64,000 bases of DNA from Sphingomonadales bacterium (GCA_004173185.1 SEFZ01000010.1:62001-126000), one strand, 5' to 3'; positions 53,869 through 62,981 are shown, counted from the first letter of the stretch. The notes: generated by a model from the sequence alone, not told the origin. Numbers and translations are program-made.

Positions 53869-54114
53869 ATGAGCTTTTCCGCCGCAGCAGCCCTGCTGAT
53901 CTGGGTTCAATCACCTAGCGCCCTCGTGGGGCAGGCAACCCCGTCAGCAAGTGCCCAGACGGCACCGCAAGCCGCGGGCGCGGCCCGATGGGCGACGACA
54001 TCTACAATCTGGTGTTCGCCAACGGCGACGTGCTGATGTCCGCCGCGCTCGACGCCGAAGGCCGGATGGCCGGCGGCGTTCTTCGACCAGGGGACCGAGC
54101 CCCTAGGGGCTGAC
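53869..54114 (+). pseudogene. Remnant of an exported protein
   Basis: From ATG 53869 a signal-like start (MSFSAAAALLIWVQSPSALVG) leads into QTAPQAAGA. A frame change then gives GPMGDDIYNLVFANGDVLMSAALDAEGRMAGGVLRP. The second part reads like a conserved C-terminal segment of a periplasmic protein, but I could not name the family. The frameshift and lack of a partner domain mark it as broken. Confidence 0.5.
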
Positions 54115-54645
54115 GGCTGCTATGGGGCGCAAACTGCCGCGGTGATCGGTCCGACGGCACGGCCGACCAGCGCGTCCCGCAGGATAGCCCCAAGCAGATT
54201 GTGTAGCTTCGCCATGTGCAGCCACCGCAAGGGGTGAGGGGGCGGCGCCCAGCACGGCCTGCGGCTTGCGCTGCGACAGGGGTTGTGGCCGCGCGTCCCA
54301 GAAAAGCCAGCAGAGCAGCAGGATCATCAGGATAGCGACTGCGGTGGAGGCCAGCCGCTCCCGGCGCGTGGACAAGTGTCGGTGCTGCTCTCTCATGAAG
54401 CGTTCCAGCTTCGTGCGCACCGGTTCACTTGAGCGGAGACGCCGGAGTTGCGCGGGCCGGGCGTTTTTGATGAAACGAACGACGTCTTCAAAGTCGGCGC
54501 GTTCCAGTTCGGGGTAGCGCGAGAGGAGCACGGCGATCCTGCCGTCGGGATAGGCGGCCGCTTCGATACCAAATTCACTGTACCCGGCGCGCGACTTTCG
54601 TCGACGATGCACGCCTGCGGAACCACGCTTCTTGCGAGGTGACAT
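54103..54645 (-). CDS. Hypothetical protein with one membrane helix
   Basis: A 180-residue protein, family not recognised. The N-terminal part is basic (SPRKKRGSAGVHRRRKSRAG), followed by a helical segment (RYPELERADFEDVVRFIKNARPAQLRRLRSSEPVRTKLERFMREQHRHL) and one hydrophobic helix (STAVAILMILLLCWLFW, about 105-121), then a proline/glycine-rich tail of low complexity. The topology suggests a cytosolic domain anchored in the inner membrane, in the style of small anti-sigma factors, but no motif supports that. It partly overlaps the remnant region. Confidence 0.5.
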   Translation of the reverse strand: MSPRKKRGSAGVHRRRKSRAGYSEFGIEAAAYPDGRIAVLLSRYPELERADFEDVVRFIKNARPAQLRRLRSSEPVRTKLERFMREQHRHLSTRRERLASTAVAILMILLLCWLFWDARPQPLSQRKPQAVLGAAPSPLAVAAHGEATQSAWGYPAGRAGRPCRRTDHRGSLRPIAAVSP

Positions 54646-54816
54646 TTTTAAACTCCGGTGATGTCGGGCGGCACGGTCCGGCAGCTAGTGCGGATCCGCC
54701 TCGTATAATCGATTGTCCGCAGAAGCGCGGACGGGAGCCGAGCGCGGGACCGAGGACGCGCCCGGCTTAAAGGCCGAATTTGAGCGGGTGGTCCCTGTCG
54801 CAGGCGAGCGCGTCTA

Positions 54817-55044
54817 TCACTGCACCATCCCAGCCCCGACCGGGGCGGCGACCCCCGTCGAGATCCCGTCGTTGCGGAGAAGGGGCGTCTGACGGCCCTC
54901 GGCGCGTCCGGCCTGTTTGGCCTTTTCGGCGTAGATCAGCGCGAAGCGCCTGTGGATGCAGGCGACGCCCTGTCCAGCTCTTGCAGACTTGATCAGATGG
55001 TATTCGGCTCGCCGTCTGAAATAGGCGCTGTTCTTGACGTTCAT
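54817..55044 (-). CDS. Small basic conserved-looking protein
   Basis: 75 residues: MNVKNSAYFRRRAEYHLIKSARAGQGVACIHRRFALIYAEKAKQ and a tail of weaker composition. The helical FRRRAEYHL segment is typical of small uncharacterised sphingomonad proteins. ATG 55044 follows GAGGG. Not recognised further. Alternative frames in the same place look like shadows. Confidence 0.5.
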   Translation of the reverse strand: MNVKNSAYFRRRAEYHLIKSARAGQGVACIHRRFALIYAEKAKQAGRAEGRQTPLLRNDGISTGVAAPVGAGMVQ

Positions 55045-55183
55045 TGAAACCCTCATGGGGAGGGGCGTTGCGCCCTCCGGAAAGGGCGCCGCTCGACACG
55101 GCGAGGGAGCGCGCGATGCCGAGGGCGCCCGGAACGGGTCGCGAAGCGACCGGCCGGAGATCCTAGGCGCGCGTATCGCGCCT

Positions 55184-55221
55184 AGGGGTGCAGGCGCGGG
55201 GTGCTGCTACCTGCAGGCACC
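55184..55221. repeat. Copy A of a 38-base intergenic repeat
   Basis: The segment beginning AGGGGTGCAGGCGCGGGGTG is 32 of 38 identical to one at 61995-62032. Each copy follows a CTAG-containing palindrome (here 55162-55186, CCTAGGCGCG and its complement). The two copies bracket the block of two EamA permeases, Rnk-, HemD- and MreB-like genes and the glutamate-synthase-like gene. Confidence 0.55.
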
Positions 55222-55280
55222 ATTTCCATGAAGAAGCGAACGGTCGGCATAAGGGCAACATGGCCAGACCCGGTAGGAAG

Positions 55281-56234
55281 TCAAGCTTCAGGAGGGTGGG
55301 TGCGCCGCCACCTGCCGGTCGCGCAGGCGATGCCGACGGCAACGAGCGCGATACCCGCCAGATGGAATGGACGGATGGCTTCTCCCAGGAAGATCATCGC
55401 GAGAAATGCGCCCATGATCGGCATGATGTTGAGGTAGAGGCCCGCCGCGGCCGATCCCACCAGCTCCACACCGCGATTGTAGCAGAGGTTCGCGATGAGG
55501 GACGGGAAGATGCAGACATAGCCGATCGCGAGCCAGCTCTCGGTTCGGCTTTCGATCAGCCGCCCGCTCAGGACTTCCGCTACGTAGAATGGCAGCAGGA
55601 CGACGACGCCGATCGCGAAGGTGGCGGCGAGGAAGCTGAGTGGGTGCACCTGGGGTCGTTTTCGCAGGAGGACCGAATAAAGCGACCATATGATGACGGC
55701 ACCCGCGATCACCAGATCGCCACCGTTGAAGCGGAGCGCCACCAAAGAGGAGAGGTCGCCTCGCGACAGGATCGTGAGCGCCCCCGCAATGGACAGCAAC
55801 AGCCCCAGGATCTGCACGATACGCGTCCGCTCCGCGAACAGGATCGCCCCGAACAGGAGGATCAGACCCGGCTGGAGCGATTGCAGCAGGAGCCCGTTGA
55901 CGGCGCTCGTCGTCTGAAGGCCGATGTACAGGATCGTATTGAACGCGCCGATGCCGAGCGTGCCGAGGATGAGGAGCGTTCGCCAGGAACTGCGGAGTAT
56001 CGCTGCGTCCCGCCGAAGGTGCGGCCAGGCCAGCGGCAGCACAAGGAGAAGGGCACCACTCCAGCGCCAGAACGCCAAAGCGAGCGGTGGCACCAGCTCA
56101 CTCGCGCCGCGCCCCACGATCGAGTTGCCGGCCCAGAACAGAGCGGTGCACGTCAGAAGAACATAGGGTGCCGCCCAGAGCCGCCGCGCCAGCCGCGCGG
56201 GGAAGGAAGGGGGATCGATCATGTCAGAACTCAT
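55281..56234 (-). CDS. EamA/DMT-family permease
   Basis: A 317-residue permease with ten predicted helices in two repeats: TCTALFWAGNSIVGRGASELVPPLALAFWRW at the start and GLYLNIMPIMGAFLAMIFLGEAIRPFHLAGIALVAVGI at the end. EamA-type proteins export amino acids or metabolites. ATG 56234 follows CGGAGC at a good distance; a second ATG lies four codons on. Solute not predictable. Confidence 0.86.
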   Translation of the reverse strand: MSSDMIDPPSFPARLARRLWAAPYVLLTCTALFWAGNSIVGRGASELVPPLALAFWRWSGALLLVLPLAWPHLRRDAAILRSSWRTLLILGTLGIGAFNTILYIGLQTTSAVNGLLLQSLQPGLILLFGAILFAERTRIVQILGLLLSIAGALTILSRGDLSSLVALRFNGGDLVIAGAVIIWSLYSVLLRKRPQVHPLSFLAATFAIGVVVLLPFYVAEVLSGRLIESRTESWLAIGYVCIFPSLIANLCYNRGVELVGSAAAGLYLNIMPIMGAFLAMIFLGEAIRPFHLAGIALVAVGIACATGRWRRTHPPEA

Positions 56235-56672
56235 TGCTGCTCCGGCCGCCCTTAAACAGGGGCTTTGGGTGTCGGTAATCCGGCTTAGGGTGGAGGGCCC
56301 GCACGGCGCTCCGTGATAGCGCTAGGCGCGCGCCGGATCGCGCTGCGGGCGAAGCTCGGGTTTGATCGGGGGGGATGCGCGGCGCATGCGACTGCCCTTA
56401 TCCCTTTACGACGGCAAGGGAAACGGTGCGCGGGTTTGACTTTCGGGCGCGAACGTCCATGCTCATGGAATGTCCGCGGCAAGGTACATCCGGCACGTCG
56501 AAGTGCATCCGGGCAGCAGCACCGAGCGCCTGCATGCCCTGGGCGACGCCTTGATTTAGGCGGACGACCTAGGGCTCCCTCTACCCGGCGAACGCGCCGG
56601 ATTTCAAAACATGGTGACGAGATGCGGCGAGGGACTGACCCTGCCGCTCGTCGTCCGTTTCGGAGGTTTGGG
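56235..56672. other. Intergenic region, no clear gene
   Basis: About 440 bases between the divergent permease and the small ORF at 56673. Open frames run through it on both strands, but none has a convincing start. A 29-codon frame at 56480-56569 (RHVEVHPGSSTERLHALGDALI) has a protein-like ending and may be the tail of a decayed small gene. Confidence 0.45.
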
Positions 56673-56870
56673 ATGGACCGCTTCGTGGTCGAGGCTGACA
56701 AGCGGGTCGTGGGTATCGCGATCCGCGTATGCGGTGGATTTAGGTTCGTATGTTCGGATCCGGATTTCCGCTCGCTGGATAGCAAGGTTTTCCCACGCGC
56801 CCGCGCTTTGGCGAGCGACGTGGCCGATCTGGCGCGTGCGCGCCGGTCGCAATCGCCCTCGTTGCACTAG
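56673..56870 (+). CDS. Small hypothetical protein
   Basis: 65 residues: MDRFVVEADKRVVGIAIRVCGGFRFVCSDPDFRSLDSKVFPRARALASDVADLARAR. A GGAGG ribosome site sits six bases before the ATG. The VVEADKRVVGIAIRV then GGFRFxxSDPxFRxLD pattern is of a type I have seen in small uncharacterised sphingomonad proteins. Function unknown. It is 13 bases upstream of the Rnk-like gene and probably cotranscribed. Confidence 0.65.
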   Translation: MDRFVVEADKRVVGIAIRVCGGFRFVCSDPDFRSLDSKVFPRARALASDVADLARARRSQSPSLH

Positions 56871-56883
56871 GAGGGGGCGGGAC

Positions 56884-57369
56884 ATGGATGCGATCTGCCC
56901 GTCAGTGGTGGACTCCCTCGTGCGGATCTGGACCAAGCTGCACAATGACTTGCAGCTGGAGATCGAGCCTGCGGAGGCACGATACCTGCACGACGTGATG
57001 ATCGGGATGGACGACGAGCTTGTCGCCAGGCTGCTTGGCGTCAAGCTCGCTTTGGCGAGGAGGCCTAATGGCGTCCGCACCCGGAGTGATGCCGCTCGCC
57101 GGGGAAGCGAAATCCTCTATTCGGTCCAGGGGCGTCATATCCGCGCGCGGCTCGTCCACGGAATTGCCGAGCAAGACGGCCGTCTCGGGGTGGGCACGCG
57201 GTTCGGGGCGGCGCTTCTGGGCATGCCGGCCGGCGGGTCGATATTGTGGCCGCTTGAGCATGGAAGGCTGGTCGAGGTGCGGCTGCTGGAGGTCTCGGCT
57301 TCGACCAGCGCCGGGAGAAAGGATGTGCCGGTTCGGCCGCAAGGGGGCGCGCTGTGCGTATCTGGGTAA
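56884..57369 (+). CDS. GreA/GreB-domain protein, Rnk (nucleoside diphosphate kinase regulator)-like
   Basis: 161 residues. An N-terminal helical coil (LVRIWTKLHNDLQLEIEPAEARYLHDVMIGMDDELVARLLGVKLALAR) precedes a beta-rich domain: ARLVHGIAEQDGRLGVGTRFGAALLGMPAGGSILWPLEHGRLVEVRLLEV, the C-terminal domain of GreA/GreB as found in Rnk. Rnk binds RNA polymerase without cleavage activity. A strong AGGAGGGGG site precedes the ATG. The stop overlaps the HemD-like gene. Confidence 0.78.
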   Translation: MDAICPSVVDSLVRIWTKLHNDLQLEIEPAEARYLHDVMIGMDDELVARLLGVKLALARRPNGVRTRSDAARRGSEILYSVQGRHIRARLVHGIAEQDGRLGVGTRFGAALLGMPAGGSILWPLEHGRLVEVRLLEVSASTSAGRKDVPVRPQGGALCVSG

Positions 57370-58193
57370 CCCGAACGGCGCCGGAAAACGCTGGCACGGC
57401 GGCAAGCCTTGAAGATCTTGGGCACACCGCGCTGAACGCGCCCGTGCTCGAGGTGCGCGCGCTTGAGTGCGATCCGCTTCGCGACACCCCCGACGCGATC
57501 GTGTTCACGAGCAGCAATGGCGTACGGCACCACCCGGCATGTTCCAGCCTGTTCCACATCCCGGTCTTCGCGGTAGGCATCAGGACGGCGGAGGCCGCGC
57601 TGGCGGCAGGCTATGTGGACGTCCGTTCCGCTGATGGAGACATCGTCGATCTGCAACGAAAGGTCCTGGCGGAACTGCCGCCGCCCGCGCGGCTCGTGCA
57701 TTTCGGCGCTCGCGAGGTTGCTGGCAACCTGAAAGGCTTTCTCCGCCGCTTCGGCTATCTGGTCGAACGCAGGGCCGTATATGCAGCCCAGCCGGTGGCC
57801 ATTCGCTGGCTTCTCGACATACGGACCGAGCTTCCATCGATCCACGGCATTCTCGTACACTCCCCGCGCGCGGCCGAAAGGGTCGCCAGAGTGCTTGCCG
57901 GCACCGGATGGTGCGGCAGGGTCTGGTGCATCTCGGAAGCGTGCGCCCTGAAGCTCTCGGGGGTTGCGGGCATCGAGATACACTTTGCGTCGCGGCCCAC
58001 AGAGGCAGCGGTGATGGAGATGGTCCGCCAGAACGGCGTGGTGCGCATGCCCGCGCGCGCGTCGATGCGGGTGGTTGCTGCCGGCGCGGGGCGCCCGGTC
58101 CATTTGGCTCCCGACGTTCCGGCCAATGACAATGGCACGCCATCGGATTGGGACGCAGGCGGCCCCGGCGACGAGCCGCCGCCTGCGGCCTGA
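57354..58193 (+). CDS. Uroporphyrinogen-III synthase (HemD)-like protein
   Basis: A 279-residue two-lobed protein: MRIWVTRTAPENAGTAASLEDLGHTALNAPVLEVRAL, DAIVFTSSNGVR, VFAVGIRTAEAALAAGY, LVHFGAREVAGNLKGFLRRFGYLVERRAVYAA and HGILVHSPRAAERVA. These are HemD motifs. It lacks the usual neighbour hemC and carries a 50-residue low-complexity tail, so it may be a paralogue with another role. GTG start inside the end of the Rnk-like gene, preceded by AAGGGGGCG. Confidence 0.75.
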   Translation: MRIWVTRTAPENAGTAASLEDLGHTALNAPVLEVRALECDPLRDTPDAIVFTSSNGVRHHPACSSLFHIPVFAVGIRTAEAALAAGYVDVRSADGDIVDLQRKVLAELPPPARLVHFGAREVAGNLKGFLRRFGYLVERRAVYAAQPVAIRWLLDIRTELPSIHGILVHSPRAAERVARVLAGTGWCGRVWCISEACALKLSGVAGIEIHFASRPTEAAVMEMVRQNGVVRMPARASMRVVAAGAGRPVHLAPDVPANDNGTPSDWDAGGPGDEPPPAA

Positions 58194-58263
58194 GTGCAAT
58201 GGCCGCTCGACTATCCGGGCCCGCCGAGCCTAGTGGGCATTTCATTCAGCCAAAAGGCGATCA

Positions 58264-59268
58264 ATGTTCGACAATGCGCCCGCATGGGCACACCGGAAGG
58301 CGGATTTCGCCATCGATCTCGGAACCGCGAACACCCTTGTCGTGGAGCGCTCCGCTGGCGTCGTGTTCGAGCAGCCATCGGTGTGCTGCTTCGATGACGA
58401 CGTCCGTGCTGCGACGTCGCTGTACGCAGCGGGCACCGCAGCCAAGCGAGTCGTCGGCCGCGAGGTCAAGCAGCTGCGCACGGTCCGGCCGTTGCGCAAC
58501 GGCGTGCTCGTGGACGTCGCGGCGACGCGCGAGCTGATCCGCTTCGCGATGAAGCCGGTGAGTGCGCGCCGCCGCCTCAGCCGCGCGCGCGCGCTCATCG
58601 GAGTACCTTCTGACGCCACCCAGGCAGAGCGCCGTGCGCTGACCCGCGCAGCCTTTGACGCGGGACTGGCGGAGCCGCGGCTCGTCGCCGAGCCGATTCT
58701 CGCCGCGATCGGACTGGGCATGGACGTGGCCGCCGCGCGCGGCCGGATGATCGTGGACTGCGGCGCGGGCACGACCGATGTCGTCGTGCTTTCGCTGGGT
58801 GGGATATGCGCCGCCCGTTCCGTGCGCGGGGGCGGCGATGGCGTCGAGGCGGCGCTGCTGCATCACCTGCACCTGAAGCGCCAGTTCCATATCGGTCCGT
58901 CTAGCGCCGAGAGCCTCAAGATGGCGCTGTCGGAAGCACTGGCGTCGGGAGCCGCGACGCATGTTGAAGTTCGAGGGCTGGACATCCGCTCGGGGCTTCC
59001 CCGGCTTCTCGCGCTCAACGTGGACGATCTGCGCCCCATCGTGGAGAAATATGCCGACGAGGTGGCAGCCGCCGTGCGTGCCGCGTTTGCGCAGACCGAT
59101 CCGGACCTTGCGACGGACATCCTGGAGGATGGGATAATGCTGACCGGTGGTGCCGCTTTGACTGCTCTGGTTGCTGAGCGCGTCGAGGAATCCACGGGTC
59201 TTCGCGTGCATCGCGCGGAGGATCCGACCAAGGCCGTCGCGAAGGGCCTCCAATCGATGCTGGACTGA
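58264..59268 (+). CDS. MreB-like actin homologue (divergent paralogue)
   Basis: A 334-residue actin-fold ATPase: phosphate 1 loop AIDLGTANTLVVE (about residue 16), phosphate 2 IVDCGAGTTDVVVLSLGG (about 163) and adenine loop LTGGAALTAL. Core MreB usually reads DIGGGTTEVAVISLGG, so this copy differs at the phosphate 2 loop. It is slightly short and has no mreC/mreD or rodA next to it. MreB polymerises under the membrane and directs wall synthesis. A second MreB with Rnk/HemD-like neighbours suggests a specialised or modified role. Confidence 0.82.
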   Translation: MFDNAPAWAHRKADFAIDLGTANTLVVERSAGVVFEQPSVCCFDDDVRAATSLYAAGTAAKRVVGREVKQLRTVRPLRNGVLVDVAATRELIRFAMKPVSARRRLSRARALIGVPSDATQAERRALTRAAFDAGLAEPRLVAEPILAAIGLGMDVAAARGRMIVDCGAGTTDVVVLSLGGICAARSVRGGGDGVEAALLHHLHLKRQFHIGPSSAESLKMALSEALASGAATHVEVRGLDIRSGLPRLLALNVDDLRPIVEKYADEVAAAVRAAFAQTDPDLATDILEDGIMLTGGAALTALVAERVEESTGLRVHRAEDPTKAVAKGLQSMLD

Positions 59269-59295
59269 GCTGAGCGGCGCGTACCTAAGGTGGGA

Positions 59296-60255
59296 TCAGC
59301 GCTGAAGCGCCGGGGGATCGGTCTTCGGCCCAAGCGCGACAAGCAGGATGCCGATGCTGACCAGAATGAGGGCAGCGAGGTTGTTCCAACGCAGCAGCGA
59401 CTCGCCCAAAAAGAGTGCGGACAGGCCGACGCCGAACACCGGGACTAGGAAGTTGAACGCGGCGATCATGCCGACGGGATTGTGCTTGAGCAGCATGCTC
59501 CAGACCGCGAAGGCGACCGAGGAGAGCAGCGCCATGTAAAGGAGGAGCGCGCCGGAGGCGAGGCCGAGCCCGTCGATCCGGCCGCCAAACGCCATCCCCG
59601 CGCCGGTCAGAAGGCCGCCGCCGATCAGCAGCTGCCACCCGGTCATCACCATCGGATCGATCGCGTTCGACAGGCGCTTTCCATAGATCGATGCGGCCGC
59701 CAGCACGAATGCGGCGATGATCACAAAGCCCTCGCCCAGGATCGTGAAGTCGAAGGTCAATTGGCCGCCGCTGCCTACATTTACTGCGACTACACCCAGA
59801 AATCCGACGAGGCAGCCCAGCGCCTTGCGGAGGTTCAGCCGATCGTTGGTGTAGAGGAAATGTGCGAGCATGACGCTGAAGAACACCCCGGTCGCATTCA
59901 TGATCGAGGACTTCACGCCGCTGGCGTGCGCGAGGCCGATATAGAAGAAGACGTACTGCACCGCCGTCTGCGCCAGACCGAGCAGCGCGACCTGTCCTGC
60001 CTGCCGGGCTTGCAGCGAGAAAATGGGTTTGCGCAGAACTGACGCGAACGCGAGGAGGATGATTCCCGCGAGCACGAAGCGCCAGCCGGCGAACAGGATC
60101 TGACTGGCGATGTCAGCCGGCGCGATCGCCAGCAGCGCGTAGCCGCCCTTGATCGCCGGATATGCGCTGCCCCACAGCAGGCAGCACATCGTCGCCAAAG
60201 CGAATACGCCGGATCGGCTCCGATAGAGGCCGGACGGATCAGGACGCGTGGTCAC
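59296..60255 (-). CDS. EamA/DMT-family permease
   Basis: A 319-residue, ten-helix permease: FALATMCCLLWGSAYPAIKGGYAL, IMNATGVFFSVMLAHFLYTNDRLNLRKALGCLVGFLGV and LVPVFGVGLSALFLGESLLRWNNLAALILVSIGILLVALG. Start is GTG 60255, seven bases past the stop of the glutamate-synthase-like gene; the longer frame reaching upstream would overlap that gene. Probably cotranscribed with it. Substrate not predictable. Confidence 0.85.
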   Translation of the reverse strand: MTTRPDPSGLYRSRSGVFALATMCCLLWGSAYPAIKGGYALLAIAPADIASQILFAGWRFVLAGIILLAFASVLRKPIFSLQARQAGQVALLGLAQTAVQYVFFYIGLAHASGVKSSIMNATGVFFSVMLAHFLYTNDRLNLRKALGCLVGFLGVVAVNVGSGGQLTFDFTILGEGFVIIAAFVLAAASIYGKRLSNAIDPMVMTGWQLLIGGGLLTGAGMAFGGRIDGLGLASGALLLYMALLSSVAFAVWSMLLKHNPVGMIAAFNFLVPVFGVGLSALFLGESLLRWNNLAALILVSIGILLVALGPKTDPPALQR

Positions 60256-60262
60256 TACGCGG

Positions 60263-61885
60263 TCACGCGGCAAGTTCGAAGCTGTCGGCGCGGGCCAGCT
60301 TCCATGCGACGCTGTAGAAGTCGCGATCGTGCGCGCCGGTGAGCAACTCGCCATCTTCGAGGAAGATGTGCAACTGAGAGAATAGCCGGATTTCCGTCAG
60401 TGAGACCCTGCGCACAAGATGGTGCGGACCCAGTTGGGAAGGGTGGTCGAGGCCGGCGGCTGCGATCATCTCGGCGAGCGCCTTCATCGTGTTGCGGTGG
60501 AAATTATAGACCCGCTCCGCCTTGTCGGGGACGACGAGCGCGCGCTGGCGCATCGGGTCCTGCGTCGCCACGCCGACGGGGCAGCGGTTCGTGTGGCACG
60601 TCAGCGACTGGATGCAGCCGAGCGCGAACATGAAGCCGCGGCCCGCATTGGTCCAGTCGGCCCCGAGCGCGAGTACCGCCGCAATGTCAAAAGCGCTGAC
60701 GATCTTGCCCGCCGCGCCGATCTTGATCCTGCTCCGCAGGCCCGCGCCCACAAGGGTGTTGTGCACGAACAACAGGCCCTCGCGCATGGGCATGCCCAGA
60801 TTGTCCGCGAACTCGACGGGGGCAGCGCCCGTTCCGCCCTCGGACCCGTCCACCACGATGTAATCGGGGAGGATGCCGGTCTCGAGCATGGCCTTGACCA
60901 TGCCCATGAATTCCCATGGCTGTCCGATGCAGAGTTTCATGCCGACGGGCTTGCCCTTCGACAGTCGGCGCAACTCCCCCAGGAACTGCATCAGTTCGAT
61001 CGGGGTGGAGAACTCGCAATGTCGCGCGGGGGAGACGCACTCCTTGCCCACCGGCACGCCGCGCGTCTCGGCGATTTCGGGCGTGACCTTCTCGGCCGGC
61101 AGGATCCCACCATGGCCCGGCTTCGCGCCCTGGCTGAGCTTGAGCTCGATCATCTTGACCTGTGGATCGGCCGCCTGTTCGGCGAAGCGCACCGGATCGA
61201 AGCGACCCTCTGCGGTGCGGCACCCGAAATAGCCGCTGCCGATTTCCCAGATAAGGTCGCCTTTATGCTCGCGGTGATAGGGGCTGATGCTGCCTTCGCC
61301 CGTATCGTGCGCGAAGCCGCCGAGGTGCGCGCCCTTGTTGAGCGCGCGAATGGCGTTCGCGCTCAGCGAACCGAAGCTCATCGCGGAGATGTTGAAGATC
61401 GACGCCATGTAAGGCGGCGCGCCATGGTGACCGCCGATCGGGATTCGGAAGGTGGAGGGATCGGCGACCGGCGCGGGCCGCGTGGAATGGGCGATGAACT
61501 CGTATCCGTTCTTGTACACGTCCACGAGCGTACCGAATGCCCGGTCGCTGCTCTCATTCTTGGCGCGCGCGTAGACCAACGTGCGCTTTGCTCGCGAGAA
61601 GGGGGTCTCGTCATTATCGCCTTCGATCAGATATTGCCGGATTTCGGGCCGGATCTCTTCGAAGAACCAGCGGAGCCGGCCGATGATCGGATAATTGCGC
61701 CGGACGGAGTGGGCAGGCTGAGCGAGATCGTAAAGGCCCATCGCGGAGAGGAGCGCGCTGATGACGAACGGCAGCACGGCCCAGGGCGCGGGCAGATAGA
61801 TGCCGAAAACGATAACGCCGGCCAGGCTCAGGCCAAGCGCCGTGAAGCGAGTGAAAAGCAAGATTTTACTCCGGAGGAGCTGCAC
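60263..61885 (-). CDS. FMN-binding glutamate synthase family protein
   Basis: A 540-residue protein of the GltB/GOGAT FMN-domain family with two N-terminal membrane helices (about residues 10-50). Then come the barrel motifs ISAMSFGSLSANAIRALNKGA, DTGEGSISPYH, SQGAKPGHGGILPAEKV, VDGSEGGTGAAPVEFADNLGMP, GAAGKIVSAFDIAAVLALGADW and TCHTNRCPVGVATQDP. It lacks the glutaminase domain of true GltB, so it is a stand-alone membrane-bound relative of unknown electron flow. Start is GTG; the ribosome site is weak. Confidence 0.86.
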   Translation of the reverse strand: MQLLRSKILLFTRFTALGLSLAGVIVFGIYLPAPWAVLPFVISALLSAMGLYDLAQPAHSVRRNYPIIGRLRWFFEEIRPEIRQYLIEGDNDETPFSRAKRTLVYARAKNESSDRAFGTLVDVYKNGYEFIAHSTRPAPVADPSTFRIPIGGHHGAPPYMASIFNISAMSFGSLSANAIRALNKGAHLGGFAHDTGEGSISPYHREHKGDLIWEIGSGYFGCRTAEGRFDPVRFAEQAADPQVKMIELKLSQGAKPGHGGILPAEKVTPEIAETRGVPVGKECVSPARHCEFSTPIELMQFLGELRRLSKGKPVGMKLCIGQPWEFMGMVKAMLETGILPDYIVVDGSEGGTGAAPVEFADNLGMPMREGLLFVHNTLVGAGLRSRIKIGAAGKIVSAFDIAAVLALGADWTNAGRGFMFALGCIQSLTCHTNRCPVGVATQDPMRQRALVVPDKAERVYNFHRNTMKALAEMIAAAGLDHPSQLGPHHLVRRVSLTEIRLFSQLHIFLEDGELLTGAHDRDFYSVAWKLARADSFELAA

Positions 61886-62320
61886 CCAGGCATCGCGGCA
61901 ATGGCAGATGGCGCATGCAGAACGACGATCAGGATTGGGAGGTTATATTGCGCGCGGACGCGGGCGCTGACCCTAGATAGCGCCAGCGCGATCTAGGGAT
62001 GCAGGCGCGCGGTGCTGCTGCCCGCGGGCACGGTAACCGCCAAGGATGATCTATCCGTATGCATGCACGAACGATGGGCCTTGATGCGGATGGTTTCAAG
62101 AGGTTTGGGGCACCGGCGCAAGTCTGACTGCGGGAGAGGGCGGCCAATCAACTCTGCGCAATGCACCTACGGCAACTGGTTTAGGTCGCGACCAGAGACT
62201 GAGGGCGCGCCATCTTTTTGTTTTTGGTTTTTGGTTTTGGCCTCGCAATAAGCTTGGGCGACCGGTCGGCATTGCGAACCCGGCGGGTTCGCCAGAGCTT
62301 GGTTCGCTGGAGACTATTTT
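61886..62320. other. Intergenic region with copy B of the repeat
   Basis: About 435 bases without a convincing gene. At 61995-62032 it contains the partner of the 55184 repeat (AGGGATGCAGGCGCGCGGTG start), after a CTAG-containing inverted repeat at 61972-61998. An AT-rich run (62210-62245) with several T stretches may hold the promoter of the YdeI-like gene. Confidence 0.5.
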
Positions 62321-62920
62321 ATGCCGCCTATGCGGGTCGATCCGGACAAGGTGCGCGAATTCGCGGATGCGGATGCGTTTTGCGCGTGGCTGGGCAAGCA
62401 TCATGACAGCGAGGATGAGCTGTGGATCAAGATCCACAAGGTTGGGTCCGGCCTTCCCTCGATCACGCCCAAGGAAGCGATCGACGCGGTGCTGTGCTGG
62501 GGCTGGATCGACGCGATCCGCAAGAGCTTTGACGAGAAGAGCTATCTCCAGCGCTACACTCCGCGCGCGGCCCGGAGCATCTGGAGCCAGATCAATGTCG
62601 ACAATGTCGCGCGGCTGATCGCCGAGGGGCGGATGACCGAACATGGCCTGCGCGAAGTGGAGAAGGCCAAGGCCGATGGCCGCTGGGACCGCGCTTATGG
62701 CAGCGGCAAGGGCTTGAAGATCGCCGACGACCTGCAAGCCGCGATCGACGCGGACCCGGCGGCGAAGGCGATGCTGGCGAAACTCACCGAACAGAACCGC
62801 TTCGCGCTGGCGTTTCGGATGCACAATATGAAGACCGAGGCGGGCAGGGCGCGGAAGATCGCGGCTTTGGTGGAAATGTTGCGGCGGGGTGAGACGGTTT
62901 ATCCGCAGAAGGAGCGGTGA
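62321..62920 (+). CDS. YdeI/OmpD-associated family protein
   Basis: A 199-residue protein with FADADAFCAWLGKHHDSEDELWIKIHKVGSGLPSITPKEAIDAVLCWGWIDAIRKSFDEKSYLQRYTPRAARSIWSQIN, the conserved front of the YdeI family, then a helical half with EKAKADGRWDRAYGSGK and a basic end. Members bind or protect against envelope stress agents in Escherichia coli; the biochemical role is unknown. ATG 62321 follows a CTGGAGAC site. Confidence 0.85.
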   Translation: MPPMRVDPDKVREFADADAFCAWLGKHHDSEDELWIKIHKVGSGLPSITPKEAIDAVLCWGWIDAIRKSFDEKSYLQRYTPRAARSIWSQINVDNVARLIAEGRMTEHGLREVEKAKADGRWDRAYGSGKGLKIADDLQAAIDADPAAKAMLAKLTEQNRFALAFRMHNMKTEAGRARKIAALVEMLRRGETVYPQKER

Positions 62921-62981
62921 GCGTCAATCTTTGCTGCGCAGACTGAATCGACCCGTTCAAACAAGTCCCCCAAAAAGAAAA

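Noticed and set aside
56480..56569. A 29-codon frame ending in RLHALGDALI as a gene
   Set aside because: Too short and without a ribosome site; it may be a remnant, so it is only mentioned in the intergenic entry.
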